The position numbers were made by a program, and so were the translations under genes. The notes beneath the pieces were generated by a model. The model did no database searches and was not told the DNA's origin. It worked only from the letters and a program-made list of their open reading frames with translations. A stretch of DNA of 64,000 nt from Bradyrhizobium sp. Arg816 (lineage in GTDB: Bacteria; Pseudomonadota; Alphaproteobacteria; Rhizobiales; Xanthobacteraceae). Shown here one piece after another: positions 33,481-45,323 of this stretch. The stretch lies in NCBI RefSeq assembly GCF_029989365.1, contig NZ_JAPRAQ010000021.1:62001-126000 (forward strand). The letters run 5' to 3'. Each line of letters starts with the position of its first letter. Position 1 is the first letter of the stretch.

Positions 33481-34886
33481 CCAATCGCCCTCCCAGCCGC
33501 GCCGGTGGAGCTGCGATACCCCGAGCAACGTGGCGGTCCGGACCCAGTCCGCCATCTATCGGGCGTAGGCTGATCGTTCTCCTCGCGATGCGCGATCACG
33601 AGGTTGGCGATTTCGAAGATCAGATTGCGGGTACCACGATAGCCCACCGATAGTCGGTGTCCCGCACCAAGTCGATCGAACATCGGAAAACCCGTACGAT
33701 AGAACGGCAATTTAAGCCGAGCCGCTGCTTGCCTGCCATGAGAATGCGTGATCAGCAGGTCGCAATGGTGTGTGTTGGCAAGCCCTTCCAGATCCTCGAG
33801 ATCGCCAATGAGTACCTCCTTGGTCTTGATCCGCTCGATCACCTTCGACTGGGTGGTCGTCACGGCCGCTGTCACCTGCGCGCCCATGTCGTGCAGCATC
33901 CCGGACAGATCGAACAGAAGGTCTGGCTCAGCGCCGATAGCAACTTTGCGACCGCCAATATGGAAGTGCGCGTCCAGCATTGCATCGGCGAGCTGACTGC
34001 GCTGGCGCCGATATTTCAAGGGTATGGGGCGGCCGCTGATCTCGCCCAAGAACGTCATGAATTCGTCGTTCGGACAGAGACCACACAGCCGCTCGAAGAC
34101 ACGAAAAGGCACGCCGGTCTTGACCTGCATGACCTCTGCCGCTCGCTGCATCTGCGCCCCGATTGCAATCGTCCATCCGGCGCGGCCCATGCTCGCGATT
34201 TCGTCGACGCCGATGCCGCCGATGGTCGTGGGCGTAAACTCATCGGGGATATGCCCATCGAGCGATCCCGCCAGGTCAGGGAGGAAGGACGGGCACAAGC
34301 CGAAATCCTCCACTATGACACGGAGTTCATCAAGGTCGCCGGGCGTGAGGTGACATCCCGGCAGAATATTCACTTTCGAGGGGTCCCGCAGGCCATTGGT
34401 GCTGGGCCCTTCCACCAGCACCTCCACAATGCGCGCCACAGCCTTCTCCCAGCCGTCCTGGAACGCGCCCTTGAAGTCAGGCGTCGAGACATACACCAGT
34501 GGCAACTTTGCGAGTTGCGGATGCTTGTTTCGGATTAGCTTGAGGTAGGCATCCACATCGTCGCCATTGGTCTCGGTGACACCGGTCGAGCAGATTCCGA
34601 TGATCTTTGGCTTGGTACGGTTGGAGATGTTCAGTATCGCCTGCTCGAGATTCTCATAACCGCCGAGTACGGTAGCGACCTCGCTCATCGCGGTGGTCTG
34701 CAGCGGTACTGCCTCTTTGAAGTGCCGGACGAAGAGCGTGAGCCCGAAGGATGTGCATCCCTGAGAGCCGTGCAGAAGCGGCATCGCCCCACGCAGCCCC
34801 ATGAAGGCGAATGCGCCGCCGATCGGCTGACTCATCTTCAGCGGGTTGACAGCGCAGGCTTTCGTCGGCGCCGTGACGATGGCCAT
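33477..34886 (-). CDS. nifN: NifN, cofactor scaffold beta subunit
   Basis: With NifE forms the NifEN scaffold on which the iron-molybdenum cofactor is completed. The 469-residue protein is a paralogue of NifK: PIGGAFAFMGLRGAMPLLHGSQGC gives the cluster-cysteine region near the N terminus, and GICSTGVTETNGDD the next. Good GGGAGG ribosome site before the ATG. It follows nifE by nine bases and overlaps nifX. Confidence 0.96.
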   Translation of the reverse strand: MAIVTAPTKACAVNPLKMSQPIGGAFAFMGLRGAMPLLHGSQGCTSFGLTLFVRHFKEAVPLQTTAMSEVATVLGGYENLEQAILNISNRTKPKIIGICSTGVTETNGDDVDAYLKLIRNKHPQLAKLPLVYVSTPDFKGAFQDGWEKAVARIVEVLVEGPSTNGLRDPSKVNILPGCHLTPGDLDELRVIVEDFGLCPSFLPDLAGSLDGHIPDEFTPTTIGGIGVDEIASMGRAGWTIAIGAQMQRAAEVMQVKTGVPFRVFERLCGLCPNDEFMTFLGEISGRPIPLKYRRQRSQLADAMLDAHFHIGGRKVAIGAEPDLLFDLSGMLHDMGAQVTAAVTTTQSKVIERIKTKEVLIGDLEDLEGLANTHHCDLLITHSHGRQAAARLKLPFYRTGFPMFDRLGAGHRLSVGYRGTRNLIFEIANLVIAHREENDQPTPDRWRTGSGPPRCSGYRSSTGAAGRAIG

Positions 34887-34895
34887 GACGCCTCC

Positions 34896-36542
34896 CTATT
34901 CTGCGGCCTGTCGCATGGCAGACGGCTCGGACACCAAGATACCTTCGATGCGTCTCTGGCAGCAGCCACCGACCGCATTGGTATGCTCTTTCACCGCTGC
35001 GACGCTCCTCAGGCCGTGCGCGTATATTGCATCCTCAATCGTGCCCAGATCGACCGTGTTACACACGCAGATCTTCCTCGCGCGGCGCGCGATTTCGGCG
35101 AGCGCCGGATCGCAGGCGATCGCCGCCACCGGCGATTGCATCTGCTCCATCGCCTTGGCCAATGCCTCCCATGGTGCCGGTCGACGTAGCTGCTCCCACA
35201 TCGGACTGGAGAGCGACTTATCGATCTCCTCCACCAGCTTGACCATGCCGACATAGCCCATATAGGCGTGGCAACGCTCCTGGTTGATATCGAGCCAGGG
35301 CATCGCCGCTTTCAGCGCGACGAACTGCGACTTGCCGCCCGATAGCATGATGTCCGCTTTTGCCTCCTTCAACATCTTATACATTTCGCGCGGCGTCATG
35401 TCCTCAATCATGTGGGCATCCTGCCCCATGAGCTCCTTGATGCGCTCCTTGTCTTTCCTGGTTGATTTCTTGATGCTGGTTCCGACTAACTCAAGCCCGG
35501 CTTCCTGGAGTGCCGCAACGACCGACCATGACTTGACGCCGCCGGTAATCAACAAGGCCTTCTTGCCTTCGAATCGAGGCTTGTACGGCGCTATCGCAGC
35601 CCAGGCCCACGCTTCCTCGCGCGCTATCACCGCTTCTGTCCGTCCGAGCAGATCTGTCGGCGCGCCGCGTTCAACCAATAAGCGGGCAAGCTGACGCAGC
35701 GATTCGCTCGAATCTTGAATACCGTAGAACGACCCCTCGAAGAACGGGATCCCGTAGCGTTGCTCCATCTTGCGTGCGACGTTAATCATGGACTTTGAGC
35801 ACACCAACATCGCCGCCCGAGCGCGATGAGATGAAGCGACTTCGCGATATTTGCCATCACCGGAGATACAGGAGAGAATCCGTACTCCAAGCTCGTCTAG
35901 CAATGGCTTCACTTGCCAGAGCTCTCCCGAAAGGTTGTATTCCCCGATCAGGTTGATATCGTAGGGCGTAGTGTAGTCTGGCTCTTGCGTCCCGATCACA
36001 TAGTCGAGCAACGCCTCGCCGGCGAGCTTGTTACCGAGGTTCTTCGAGCCGACGAAGCCCGGGGAATTGATCGGGATCACCGGCTTTGCGAACCTTTGAG
36101 ATGCTGCCTTACAGACTGCGTTGATGTCGTCGCCGATCATCGCCGGGATGCAGGTTTGATAGACGAAGATGGCGGGCGGGTCGCACTTGTCGATGATCTC
36201 CTTGATCGCTTTGCACAGCCGCTTCTCGCCCCCGAATACAATATCGGTTTCGCTCAAATCGGTTGTGAACGAGGTACGCCACAGATTCGAGCCTGACGAC
36301 GCCGCGCCGCGATTGTCCCAGGAATTACCTTCGCACGCGATCGGACCATGCACCAAGTGAGCGACATCGGTGAACGGCTGCAGCGCAACCTTGGCGCCAT
36401 CGAAAGCACAGCCGCCGGCAGCGCTACCCGGCTGCAGTTGTTTGGTGCAGCCGTTCTTGCGTTCAGCCTCCGACTTGCTGCCGTTCTTGGCGCAGCTCGG
36501 CTCGTCGAAAACATTCTGGACCGTGGCCGCTAGTGAACTCAT
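34896..36542 (-). CDS. nifE: NifE, cofactor scaffold alpha subunit
   Basis: Alpha subunit of the NifEN scaffold, paralogue of NifD. The 548-residue protein has CAFDGAKVALQPFTDVAHLVHGP (cluster-ligand region), YQTCIPAMIGDD and CSKSMINVARKME. An N-terminal segment of about 25 residues with KNGSKSEAERKNGC precedes the domain. The ATG at 36542 follows GAGGAAAAAGGG. It lies after nifK with a gap of about 95 bases. Confidence 0.96.
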   Translation of the reverse strand: MSSLAATVQNVFDEPSCAKNGSKSEAERKNGCTKQLQPGSAAGGCAFDGAKVALQPFTDVAHLVHGPIACEGNSWDNRGAASSGSNLWRTSFTTDLSETDIVFGGEKRLCKAIKEIIDKCDPPAIFVYQTCIPAMIGDDINAVCKAASQRFAKPVIPINSPGFVGSKNLGNKLAGEALLDYVIGTQEPDYTTPYDINLIGEYNLSGELWQVKPLLDELGVRILSCISGDGKYREVASSHRARAAMLVCSKSMINVARKMEQRYGIPFFEGSFYGIQDSSESLRQLARLLVERGAPTDLLGRTEAVIAREEAWAWAAIAPYKPRFEGKKALLITGGVKSWSVVAALQEAGLELVGTSIKKSTRKDKERIKELMGQDAHMIEDMTPREMYKMLKEAKADIMLSGGKSQFVALKAAMPWLDINQERCHAYMGYVGMVKLVEEIDKSLSSPMWEQLRRPAPWEALAKAMEQMQSPVAAIACDPALAEIARRARKICVCNTVDLGTIEDAIYAHGLRSVAAVKEHTNAVGGCCQRRIEGILVSEPSAMRQAAE

Positions 36543-36637
36543 CCCTTTTTCCTCTCAGCGCAAAGTAATTGCATGGTCAACCGTTGTGTGCTTGTGCCAT
36601 CGTCGAGTGCTTGGGCGATGGCGCGCACGGTCGCTCA

Positions 36638-38194
36638 TCAACGAATGATGTCGAAGCTGTAGTCAGTTTTGCCAAGAACGTTTGTCTTCTTGTCGATCTC
36701 ATCGAAGATCTTGTCCAGGATCTTCACCAGCACATTCAGGCCGCCCTGATAGCCCCATAGGGGGGAGCGGTGATGGTGATGCCGATCGAAAACCGGAAAG
36801 CCGATGCGGATCAGTGGCGTTCCAGTATCGCGCTCCAGATACTTGCCGTAGGTGTTGCCAATCAGAAAATCGACTGGCTCGGTGAACAGGAGTGAGCGCA
36901 TGTGCCAGAGGTCTCGGCCCGGATAGGCTTGGCAGCCCTGCCCAAATGGCGAGCTTGCAAGCAGCACCTTCATTTTTTCGTGCCAGGCCTTGTTGCCGTT
37001 GGTGGATAGCACATGGGTCGGTTCGGCGCCGAGTTCGAGCAGAAACGCAGCCAACCCATAGCAAAGATCCGGATCGCCATAGATCGCGAACTTCTTGCCA
37101 TGGATATGCGCGCTGGAGTCAGCGATGGCGTCGACTAGGCGGCCACGTTCTCGCGCGAGTTGCTCGGGAATCTCATTGCCGCTGATGCGTGACAGCGCCA
37201 CGATAAAGTCATCCGTTGCGGATAAACCCACCGGGTAGTTGAAGGATACGACGTCCTGCCCATGCCCAGCCACGTATGGCAGCGTTTTTTCGGTGCACCA
37301 CTGTTGCATGGAGATTGTCGCCTTGGCGTGAACCGCGTTGGCCGCATCTTCCAGCGTCGTGCCGCCGTCATACATCCGGAATTCGCCGTCTGTCGGAGTA
37401 TCGAAAACTTCAGAATTATCCGCGAGAATCGTGTGCTGGATGCCCATCAACGCCAAGATTCGCTTGATCTCGCGAAGGTTTCCGACGGTATAGCCATCGA
37501 ACCCACCGATGATGTTGATCGCCCCGTTCTGCTTGCGCTCCAGCTTCGGCGCTGTTCCGGCCTTACCGTCCCAAAAATGCTCCAGAATGCCCTTGAGCGC
37601 ATTGTCATAACCGGTGACGTGGCTGCCGACGAACGCCGGCGTATGGGCGAATGGCACGTCGAAGTCCGCCGGAACCGAGCCTTTTTCTTTCGACGTCTTG
37701 ATGAAGGCGTTGAGGTCGTCGCCGATCACCTCGGCCATGCAGGTCGTAGAGACCGCAATCATCTTGGGTTTGTACATGTTATAGCTGTTCGCGAGCCCGT
37801 CGATCATGTTGTTCAGCCCGCCGAATACGGCAGCGTCTTCCGTCATCGACGAAGAGACGCAAGAAGAAGGCTCCTTGAAGTGCCGCGACAGATGGCTGCG
37901 GTAATAAGCCACGCAGCCTTGCGAGCCGTGGACGAAGGGCAGCGTGCCCTCAAAGCCAACAGAGGCGAACACGGCGCCAAGCGGCTGGCATGCCTTGGCC
38001 GGATTTACCGCTAGCGCCTCCCGCGCAAAGTTCTTTTCGCGATATTCGGCCGTCTTCGTCCATTCCTTGATGCGTTCGACCTCGGCGGGATCGCGAGGAT
38101 TCTCGAACATCTTCTTCTTGGCCAGCATCTGCTGGTATTCTGGACCGCGGAACAGCTCGAGATGATCGAGCACGTGTTCGGCACTCTGCGCCAT
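36638..38194 (-). CDS. nifK: Nitrogenase MoFe protein beta subunit NifK
   Basis: Beta subunit of dinitrogenase, which with NifD holds the P-cluster. The 518-residue protein shows PLGAVFASVGFEGTLPFVHGSQGCVAYYR, the region of the P-cluster cysteines, and STTCMAEVIGDDLNAF for the later ligand, with the conserved C-terminal YSFDIIR. It follows nifD by about 65 bases in the same operon. Confidence 0.98.
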   Translation of the reverse strand: MAQSAEHVLDHLELFRGPEYQQMLAKKKMFENPRDPAEVERIKEWTKTAEYREKNFAREALAVNPAKACQPLGAVFASVGFEGTLPFVHGSQGCVAYYRSHLSRHFKEPSSCVSSSMTEDAAVFGGLNNMIDGLANSYNMYKPKMIAVSTTCMAEVIGDDLNAFIKTSKEKGSVPADFDVPFAHTPAFVGSHVTGYDNALKGILEHFWDGKAGTAPKLERKQNGAINIIGGFDGYTVGNLREIKRILALMGIQHTILADNSEVFDTPTDGEFRMYDGGTTLEDAANAVHAKATISMQQWCTEKTLPYVAGHGQDVVSFNYPVGLSATDDFIVALSRISGNEIPEQLARERGRLVDAIADSSAHIHGKKFAIYGDPDLCYGLAAFLLELGAEPTHVLSTNGNKAWHEKMKVLLASSPFGQGCQAYPGRDLWHMRSLLFTEPVDFLIGNTYGKYLERDTGTPLIRIGFPVFDRHHHHRSPLWGYQGGLNVLVKILDKIFDEIDKKTNVLGKTDYSFDIIR

Positions 38195-38260
38195 TGTTGA
38201 AATCCTTCACTATCGAGATTGGTGTCGCCCCGGCTTTCTCACAGAGCGAGATGAGTTGGT

Positions 38261-39763
38261 TTATTCTGCAGCCAGGAGCTTGGCTCTCGAAGCTTCCTTC
38301 CAGGGGGCCTTCGTTTTCTTCCAGACCGGCGAGTTGATGGCCATGTCCATGTCGCGCGCAAAGATCGCAAAGCCGTCATAGCCGTGATATGGCCCCGAAT
38401 AGTCCCAGGAGTGCATCTGCCGGAACGGCACACCCATCTTTTGAAAAATGTATTTTTCCTTGATGCCCGAGCCGACGAGGTCAGGCTGGAGCTTTTCGAC
38501 GAAGCGCTCGAACTCGTAGCCATTGACGTCATCGTAGATGAGCGTGCTGTCCTTTACGTAGTGCTGAGCTGTGCGCTGATAGTCGTCGTTGTGACCGAAT
38601 TCGTATCCGGTGCCAATGACTTCCATCCCGAGGTCCTCATATGCGCCAATCACATGACGGGGACGGAGCCCGCCGACGTACAGCATCACCGTCTTGCCCT
38701 CCAGGCGCGGGCGATATTTTGCGATCACAGCGTTCACCAGCGCTTGGTACTTTTCAATCACCCGCTCGGCGCCTTCCTTGATCTTGTCGTCGAAATAGCC
38801 CGCAATCTTGCGCAGCGACTCTGCGATCTTTGAAGGTCCGAAGAAGTTGTACTCGCACCAGGGGATACCGAACTTTTCTTCCATGTGGCGTGAGATGTAG
38901 TTCATGGAACGGTAGCAATGCAGAATGTTGAGCTTTGCCTTCGGCGTTGCCTCGAGCTCAGCCAGTGAACCGTCGCCGGACCACTGCGCGATCACCCGCA
39001 GGCCCATCTCCTCTAGCAGAATTCGTGATGACCAGGCGTCGCCGCCAATATTGTAGTCTCCGATGATCGCAACATCGTACGGCGTCGGCTCAAACTTTGG
39101 TTTACCATCGGACTCGAGCTGGTCGAAAATCCAATCGCGCACCGCATCGTTGGCAATGTGATGGCCTAGTGACTGCGAAACGCCCCGAAAGCCCTCACAA
39201 CGGACCGGCACGATGGTCTTGCCGCCATATTCCTTGGATTTCGCTCTCGACACGGCCTCGATGTCGTCACCGATCAATCCGATCGGGCATTCCGATTGGA
39301 TCGTGATGCCGTTGTTGAGCGGAAACAGCTCCTGGATTTCGTCAAGGATTTTGCCCAGCTTTTTGTCGCCACCGAATACGATATCCTTTTCCTGGAAGTC
39401 GGAGGTGAACTGCAGGGTCACGAAGCTATCGATGCCCGTCGTGCCAACGTAATAATTGCGTCGCGAGCCCCACGAATACTGACCGCAGCCTACCGGGCCA
39501 TGGCTGATATGGACCATGTCCTTGATCGGTCCCCAGACCACCCCCTTTGACCCTGCATAGGCGCAGCCTCTGATCGTCATCACGCCAGGTATGGATTTGA
39601 TGTTGGACTTCACCCCGCAATCTGACTTGCCGGTTTGGTGAACGTTGAGGTGCTTGGCACGCCGTTTCGCGGTTTTCTCCGGATAGACCTTCAGCACCTC
39701 CTCGATCAGCTCTTTGTTGCGAGCCCTGATTTCTGCGATGCTCTGGGTCGTGGCGAGACTCAT
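38261..39763 (-). CDS. nifD: Nitrogenase MoFe protein alpha subunit NifD
   Basis: Alpha subunit of dinitrogenase, carrying the iron-molybdenum cofactor. The cofactor cysteine lies in LHCYRSMNYISR and the cofactor histidine in MHSWDYSGPYHG; P-cluster ligands lie in HGPVGCGQYSW and in SECPIGLIGDD. Length 500 residues. The ATG at 39763 (MSLATTQS) follows AAGGA; an upstream frame extension was rejected. First gene of nifD-K-E-N-X-DUF269-DUF683-fdxB. Confidence 0.98.
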   Translation of the reverse strand: MSLATTQSIAEIRARNKELIEEVLKVYPEKTAKRRAKHLNVHQTGKSDCGVKSNIKSIPGVMTIRGCAYAGSKGVVWGPIKDMVHISHGPVGCGQYSWGSRRNYYVGTTGIDSFVTLQFTSDFQEKDIVFGGDKKLGKILDEIQELFPLNNGITIQSECPIGLIGDDIEAVSRAKSKEYGGKTIVPVRCEGFRGVSQSLGHHIANDAVRDWIFDQLESDGKPKFEPTPYDVAIIGDYNIGGDAWSSRILLEEMGLRVIAQWSGDGSLAELEATPKAKLNILHCYRSMNYISRHMEEKFGIPWCEYNFFGPSKIAESLRKIAGYFDDKIKEGAERVIEKYQALVNAVIAKYRPRLEGKTVMLYVGGLRPRHVIGAYEDLGMEVIGTGYEFGHNDDYQRTAQHYVKDSTLIYDDVNGYEFERFVEKLQPDLVGSGIKEKYIFQKMGVPFRQMHSWDYSGPYHGYDGFAIFARDMDMAINSPVWKKTKAPWKEASRAKLLAAE

Positions 39764-39817
39764 CTGATGTCCTTCGAAGGTTAGCTGTTGCGAGGGCGGG
39801 TTCTTGAGCAAGACTTT

Positions 39818-39833
39818 TGCAACCAACATGCCA
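39818..39833 (-). promoter_or_regulatory. Sigma-54 promoter of nifD
   Basis: The minus strand reads TGGCATGTTGGTTGCA, matching TGGCAC-N5-TTGCA with correct spacing, about 57 bases before the nifD ATG. Confidence 0.92.
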
Positions 39834-39904
39834 GCGCTTCGTGAGCACTAAAAAACATAGCAATCAAAATCGCTTAGCGCGCTTCGCGCGGTGACGGGCG
39901 GTGT

Positions 39905-39920
39905 TGTTGCGAACCCGACA
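39905..39920. promoter_or_regulatory. NifA upstream activator sequence of nifD
   Basis: TGTTGCGAACCCGACA is an exact TGT-N10-ACA site about 73 bases upstream of the nifD -24 element. Confidence 0.85.
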
Positions 39921-40229
39921 TTACACTTTGAGCAGAGAACGCTTGGTTTGGCCCTGTTCGAAATGGAACAAGGGCCGGCTATGCGTGAAAATGCCCGCCC
40001 AATTCTCGAGCGTGTCCGTGATCGCAGTACTCTGCGATCGCGCTCGCCGAAGGCGCCGCACAGGAAGACCGGCCGCAAGCGGCGGCTGGCCGACACAGGC
40101 CTGCCATGCTATCTATGCTTGCTGCGACCTACAGGTTCTTACCTGCTGCGATGGGATGAGGTGCATGACCTCATCCTCCAGACCGCAATGCGAGCTGCCT
40201 TGCCACCTGGACATCGTAGGCTCACCGGA
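39921..40229. other. Gap between sufS and the nifD control region
   Basis: About 310 bases after the sufS stop on the minus strand, with no recognised gene or T-ending hairpin. Short plus-strand frames overlap sufS and show no motif. Confidence 0.4.
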
Positions 40230-41477
40230 TCACGAGAACAGCTGCCGCGCCTTGATAAGCGCACGCAGGAGCACATCGATCTCTTCACGTGTATTGTAAA
40301 GTCCGAGGGACGCCCGGCACGTCGCCAGCACGCCGAAGCGCTTGAGCAGCGGCATCGCACAATGGGTCCCCGCCCGCACCGCTACACCGGCGCGGTCGAT
40401 GACGGTGGCAATATCATGCGCATGCGTACCCTTCACATCAAAGGAAATGATCGGTCCCTTGTCGGCCGGGGTCCCGATCATGCGCACGAAATTGATCCCC
40501 GCCAGCCTCTCTTGCGCGTAAGCGAGCAGTACGCTCTCGTGCCTGCGGATCTGCACCTTGCCTATTGAATTGATGTAATCGATAGCCGCCCCTAAACCGA
40601 TGGCTTCGACGATCGGCGGCGTACCCGCTTCGAACCGGTGTGGCGGATCAGCATAAATGACGCCGGAACGCGAGACCTCGCGGATCATCTCCCCGCCGCC
40701 ATTGAAGGGCGGCATCGATGCCAGATGCTCAGACTTGCCGTAAAGCACACCGATCCCAGTCGGACCATAGAGTTTGTGGCCCGTCATGACGTAGAAATCG
40801 CAATCAATGTCACAGACGTCGGCGCTCAGATGGACGCAAGCTTGCGAGCCGTCGACCAGCACCGGGATACCACGAGCATGCGCGACCCTCACCACGTCTT
40901 TCACCGGCAATACCGTGCCGAGCACGTTCGACATTTGTGTGATTGCAACCATCTTGGTGCGCGGGGTCAGCAGTCGCTCAAAATCATCGAGCAAGAAGTT
41001 TCCGTCATCATCCACTGGTGCCCATTTGATCACTGCACCGAGTCGTTCCCTGAGAAGGTGCCATGGCACAATGTTGGAGTGGTGTTCCAAAATCGAGAGA
41101 ACGATCTCATCACCCGGGGTTATGCGTTCACGGCCAAAAGTCTGGGCCACCAGATTGATTGCCTCCGTGGCGCTCCGGGTGAAGATGATCTCTTCGTTTG
41201 AACGCGCGTTCACAAACTGGGCCACCTTGGTACGGGCGCCTTCATACGCCTCGGTCGCCGCGTTAGCGAGGTAGTGCAAGCCGCGATGAACGTTGGCGTA
41301 TTCGCTGGAGTACACCTGCATCATACGGTCAAGCACCGCGTTGGGCTTTTGCGCGGATGCAGCGTTATCGAGATAAACAAGCGGCTTTCCGTACACCGTC
41401 ATGGCGAGCGCAGGAAAGTCCGTACGCAGACGGTTGACCTCGTAACTACCATTGCTCACGGCGGGATGTGCGCTCAT
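40230..41477 (-). CDS. sufS: Cysteine desulfurase SufS
   Basis: Group II cysteine desulfurase supplying sulphur to the SufBCD scaffold. Of 415 residues; YLDNAASAQKP at the N terminus, the PLP lysine in TGHKLYGPTGIG, and the catalytic cysteine in LATCRASLGLYN with the short group II loop. It overlaps the sufD stop by four bases (ATGA) and is the last gene of the suf series. No sufE or sufU is adjacent. Confidence 0.94.
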   Translation of the reverse strand: MSAHPAVSNGSYEVNRLRTDFPALAMTVYGKPLVYLDNAASAQKPNAVLDRMMQVYSSEYANVHRGLHYLANAATEAYEGARTKVAQFVNARSNEEIIFTRSATEAINLVAQTFGRERITPGDEIVLSILEHHSNIVPWHLLRERLGAVIKWAPVDDDGNFLLDDFERLLTPRTKMVAITQMSNVLGTVLPVKDVVRVAHARGIPVLVDGSQACVHLSADVCDIDCDFYVMTGHKLYGPTGIGVLYGKSEHLASMPPFNGGGEMIREVSRSGVIYADPPHRFEAGTPPIVEAIGLGAAIDYINSIGKVQIRRHESVLLAYAQERLAGINFVRMIGTPADKGPIISFDVKGTHAHDIATVIDRAGVAVRAGTHCAMPLLKRFGVLATCRASLGLYNTREEIDVLLRALIKARQLFS

Positions 41478-42796
41478 CGTCCCGCCTGCAGCCAGTGTTC
41501 AGCTTGCGCTGTCACAAAATCGCGCAGTTTCTCAGAAGTGATCTCCTCAATCGACTCGCCAAAAAACGCTTTAATCAGCAACATCTGCGCGTCCTTCTCG
41601 GATAGCCCCCGAGCGCGCAGATAGAATACGAGCGTGTCGTCCAGCGCGCCCGATGTCGCTCCGTGGCCGCAGGTCACGTCGTCAGCCAAGATTTTAAGTT
41701 CGGGCTTATTGTCGGCCTCGGCCTGGTCGGATAGGAGCAACGCTCGCGTCGTCAGGGTGGCGTCCGTCTTCCGGGCGGCGGGACGAACGACGATTCGGCC
41801 CTGAAATACCGAGCGGCCGCAATCGTCGACGACCGCGCGGAACTTCTCCCGACTGGTGCAATGTGGCCCGGCGTGGTCGACCACGATCGTTGTGTCGGCG
41901 CGCAGCTTGTCCCTGATGAGATTAACCCCATTTGCCGAGAGCTTGGTTCCTTCGCCGGCCAGCGTGATGAATCCCTGATAGCGGCTGATGGAGCCGCTGC
42001 AGGTCATGCTGAAGAGGTCAAGCTTAGCCCTGGCGCCGACTGCGATGATCGCCGACGAGATGTTCACGGCGTCAGAGGCATCGGCTGCCACGCGGATATG
42101 CGAAAGGCTCGCCTCGTCACCAACCAGGGCGATTATCGCATCGTTGGCTTGATAGCCGCTCGCGCCTTCAGCCGGGACGAAACTTTCCACGATGGCCGCA
42201 TGCGCTCCTTTACCGAGCTGCAGATAGGAGCGTGTAAAGGTGGACACCGACAGTCCTGTTGCGACGTGAACGATCTGAATTGGACGCTTCACCGCATTGC
42301 CATCGGCGACCGTAATCACCAGGCCATCTGTCGCCATTGCGGCATTGAGCGAGATCGCCGAATCGTTCGTCGTCGACAGCACCAGACCGGCGATGGCCTC
42401 AGTGGCCGAATTCTCCAGAACCTCTCGCAGCGACCGCACAACAACTTCATTTTCCAGCCTGCCGAGATCGGATAGCTCCGGCGCGAATACGCCATCCACC
42501 AAAACCAGTTTGACCGCCTGATCGGCAGACACTTGCTCGGCCGACACCTTTGCGCGCACCAACGCCTCCGCATTCGGTCGCGGAGCGAGTGGCAGCACCT
42601 CGCCGATCAGGGCGCGCAGATCTGTGTATTTCCAGTCCTCCATGCCCCGATGCGGAAGGCCGGTACGCTCGTAGACCTCGAATGCCCTCGCCCGGATTTG
42701 GGGGACAAGGCCTGCACCAGGCATCCGTCCACGCGCCGCAGCGAAAACACTGTCAATTGCGCGTTCGGTGTCGGCTTTGGGCAAAACCTGCTTCAT
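41474..42796 (-). CDS. sufD: SufD, scaffold subunit
   Basis: Beta-helix partner of SufB in the SufBC2D iron-sulphur assembly complex. The protein has about 440 residues from an ATG at 42796 (MKQVLPKADTERA); GTG starts upstream would overlap sufC. Family features near the C terminus: CGHGATSGALDDTLVFYLRARGLSEKDAQ with the conserved Cys-x-His. It overlaps sufS and follows sufC by about 20 bases. Confidence 0.92.
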   Translation of the reverse strand: MKQVLPKADTERAIDSVFAAARGRMPGAGLVPQIRARAFEVYERTGLPHRGMEDWKYTDLRALIGEVLPLAPRPNAEALVRAKVSAEQVSADQAVKLVLVDGVFAPELSDLGRLENEVVVRSLREVLENSATEAIAGLVLSTTNDSAISLNAAMATDGLVITVADGNAVKRPIQIVHVATGLSVSTFTRSYLQLGKGAHAAIVESFVPAEGASGYQANDAIIALVGDEASLSHIRVAADASDAVNISSAIIAVGARAKLDLFSMTCSGSISRYQGFITLAGEGTKLSANGVNLIRDKLRADTTIVVDHAGPHCTSREKFRAVVDDCGRSVFQGRIVVRPAARKTDATLTTRALLLSDQAEADNKPELKILADDVTCGHGATSGALDDTLVFYLRARGLSEKDAQMLLIKAFFGESIEEITSEKLRDFVTAQAEHWLQAGR

Positions 42797-42815
42797 CGGG
42801 GAATCCCTAGAGCCG

Positions 42816-43568
42816 TCAGGCCGCGTCTTCGAATTGGGCGTAGCCACAAGCCTCGAGCTCCAGCGCGAGTTCCTTGCCGCCGCTCTTCATGACCCGCCCT
42901 TTCGACATCACGTGTACAATTTCCGGCTCGATATGGTCGAGAAGCCGCCGATAGTGCGTGATCACGATCATCGCTCGTTTCGGCGAGCGCAAGGCGTTGA
43001 TGCCGCTGGCGACGATACGCAGCGCGTCGATGTCGAGGCCGGAATCGATCTCGTCCAGGATGCACAGACTCGGCTCGAACAAAGCCATCTGCAAAATTTC
43101 GTTGCGCTTCTTCTCGCCGCCTGAGAAGCCGACATTGACGCCGCGCTTGAGCATGTCCTGCGGAATGTTGAGCGAATCGGCCACATCGCGGACTCTTTTC
43201 AGAAATTCGGGGGTGGAGAATTCCTGTTGGTCGCGCGCCTTGCGCTGAGCGTTCAGTGCCGCCCGCAGGAAGTTCATGGTGGTCACGCCGGGGATCTCGA
43301 TCGGATACTGGAATGCCAGGAACACGCCCTTGGCGGCGCGTTCATTTGGCTCCATCCGCAACAGGTTCTCGCCCCTGAACAGGATTTGTCCGCCGGTGAT
43401 CTCATAACCGGGCTTGCCGGCGATAACATGCGAGAGCGTCGATTTGCCGGAGCCGTTCGGCCCCATGATCGCGTGCACCTCACCCGCATTGACGTTAAGA
43501 TCGAGGCCGCGAATAACTTCGCGGTCTTCGACACCAACACGCAAATCTCGGATTTCGAGTAGCGCCAT
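42816..43568 (-). CDS. sufC: SufC, ABC-type ATPase
   Basis: Soluble ATPase of the SufBC2D complex, 250 residues. Walker A GPNGSGKST, the signature FSGGEKKRNE, Walker B with CILDEIDSGLD and the switch histidine in VITHYRRLL are all intact, as usual for SufC. It lies between sufB (gap about 64 bases) and sufD. Confidence 0.96.
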   Translation of the reverse strand: MALLEIRDLRVGVEDREVIRGLDLNVNAGEVHAIMGPNGSGKSTLSHVIAGKPGYEITGGQILFRGENLLRMEPNERAAKGVFLAFQYPIEIPGVTTMNFLRAALNAQRKARDQQEFSTPEFLKRVRDVADSLNIPQDMLKRGVNVGFSGGEKKRNEILQMALFEPSLCILDEIDSGLDIDALRIVASGINALRSPKRAMIVITHYRRLLDHIEPEIVHVMSKGRVMKSGGKELALELEACGYAQFEDAA

Positions 43569-43632
43569 TCTGATCTGATCCCTGAAATGTCATCTGACGA
43601 GCCGCATTCGAGGGGGCTCGCGGGATGTTTGG

Positions 43633-45129
<1,497 letters not shown>

Positions 45130-45323
45130 TGCCCGCTCCACTCGCGCAACGACAACTCCCGCTGGCGAGGATTCCGCCGCAATCTATCTGAGCGGATCGC
45201 GCAAGTTGCCGCCGACTCGGGGCCAGCGAGTGAGAGAAACAGAAGACGGATCCAAAAGGCGGCGGCTGTCGATCGCGTTTTCATCATGTTTCGCGCCGGA
45301 GCTCCTCTCATCGGCTACTCCAC

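Noticed and set aside
33481..33555. Longer NifX starting inside nifN
   Set aside because: The ATG at 33480 matches the NifX family start and has the ATGA overlap; the extension is nifN sequence in another frame.
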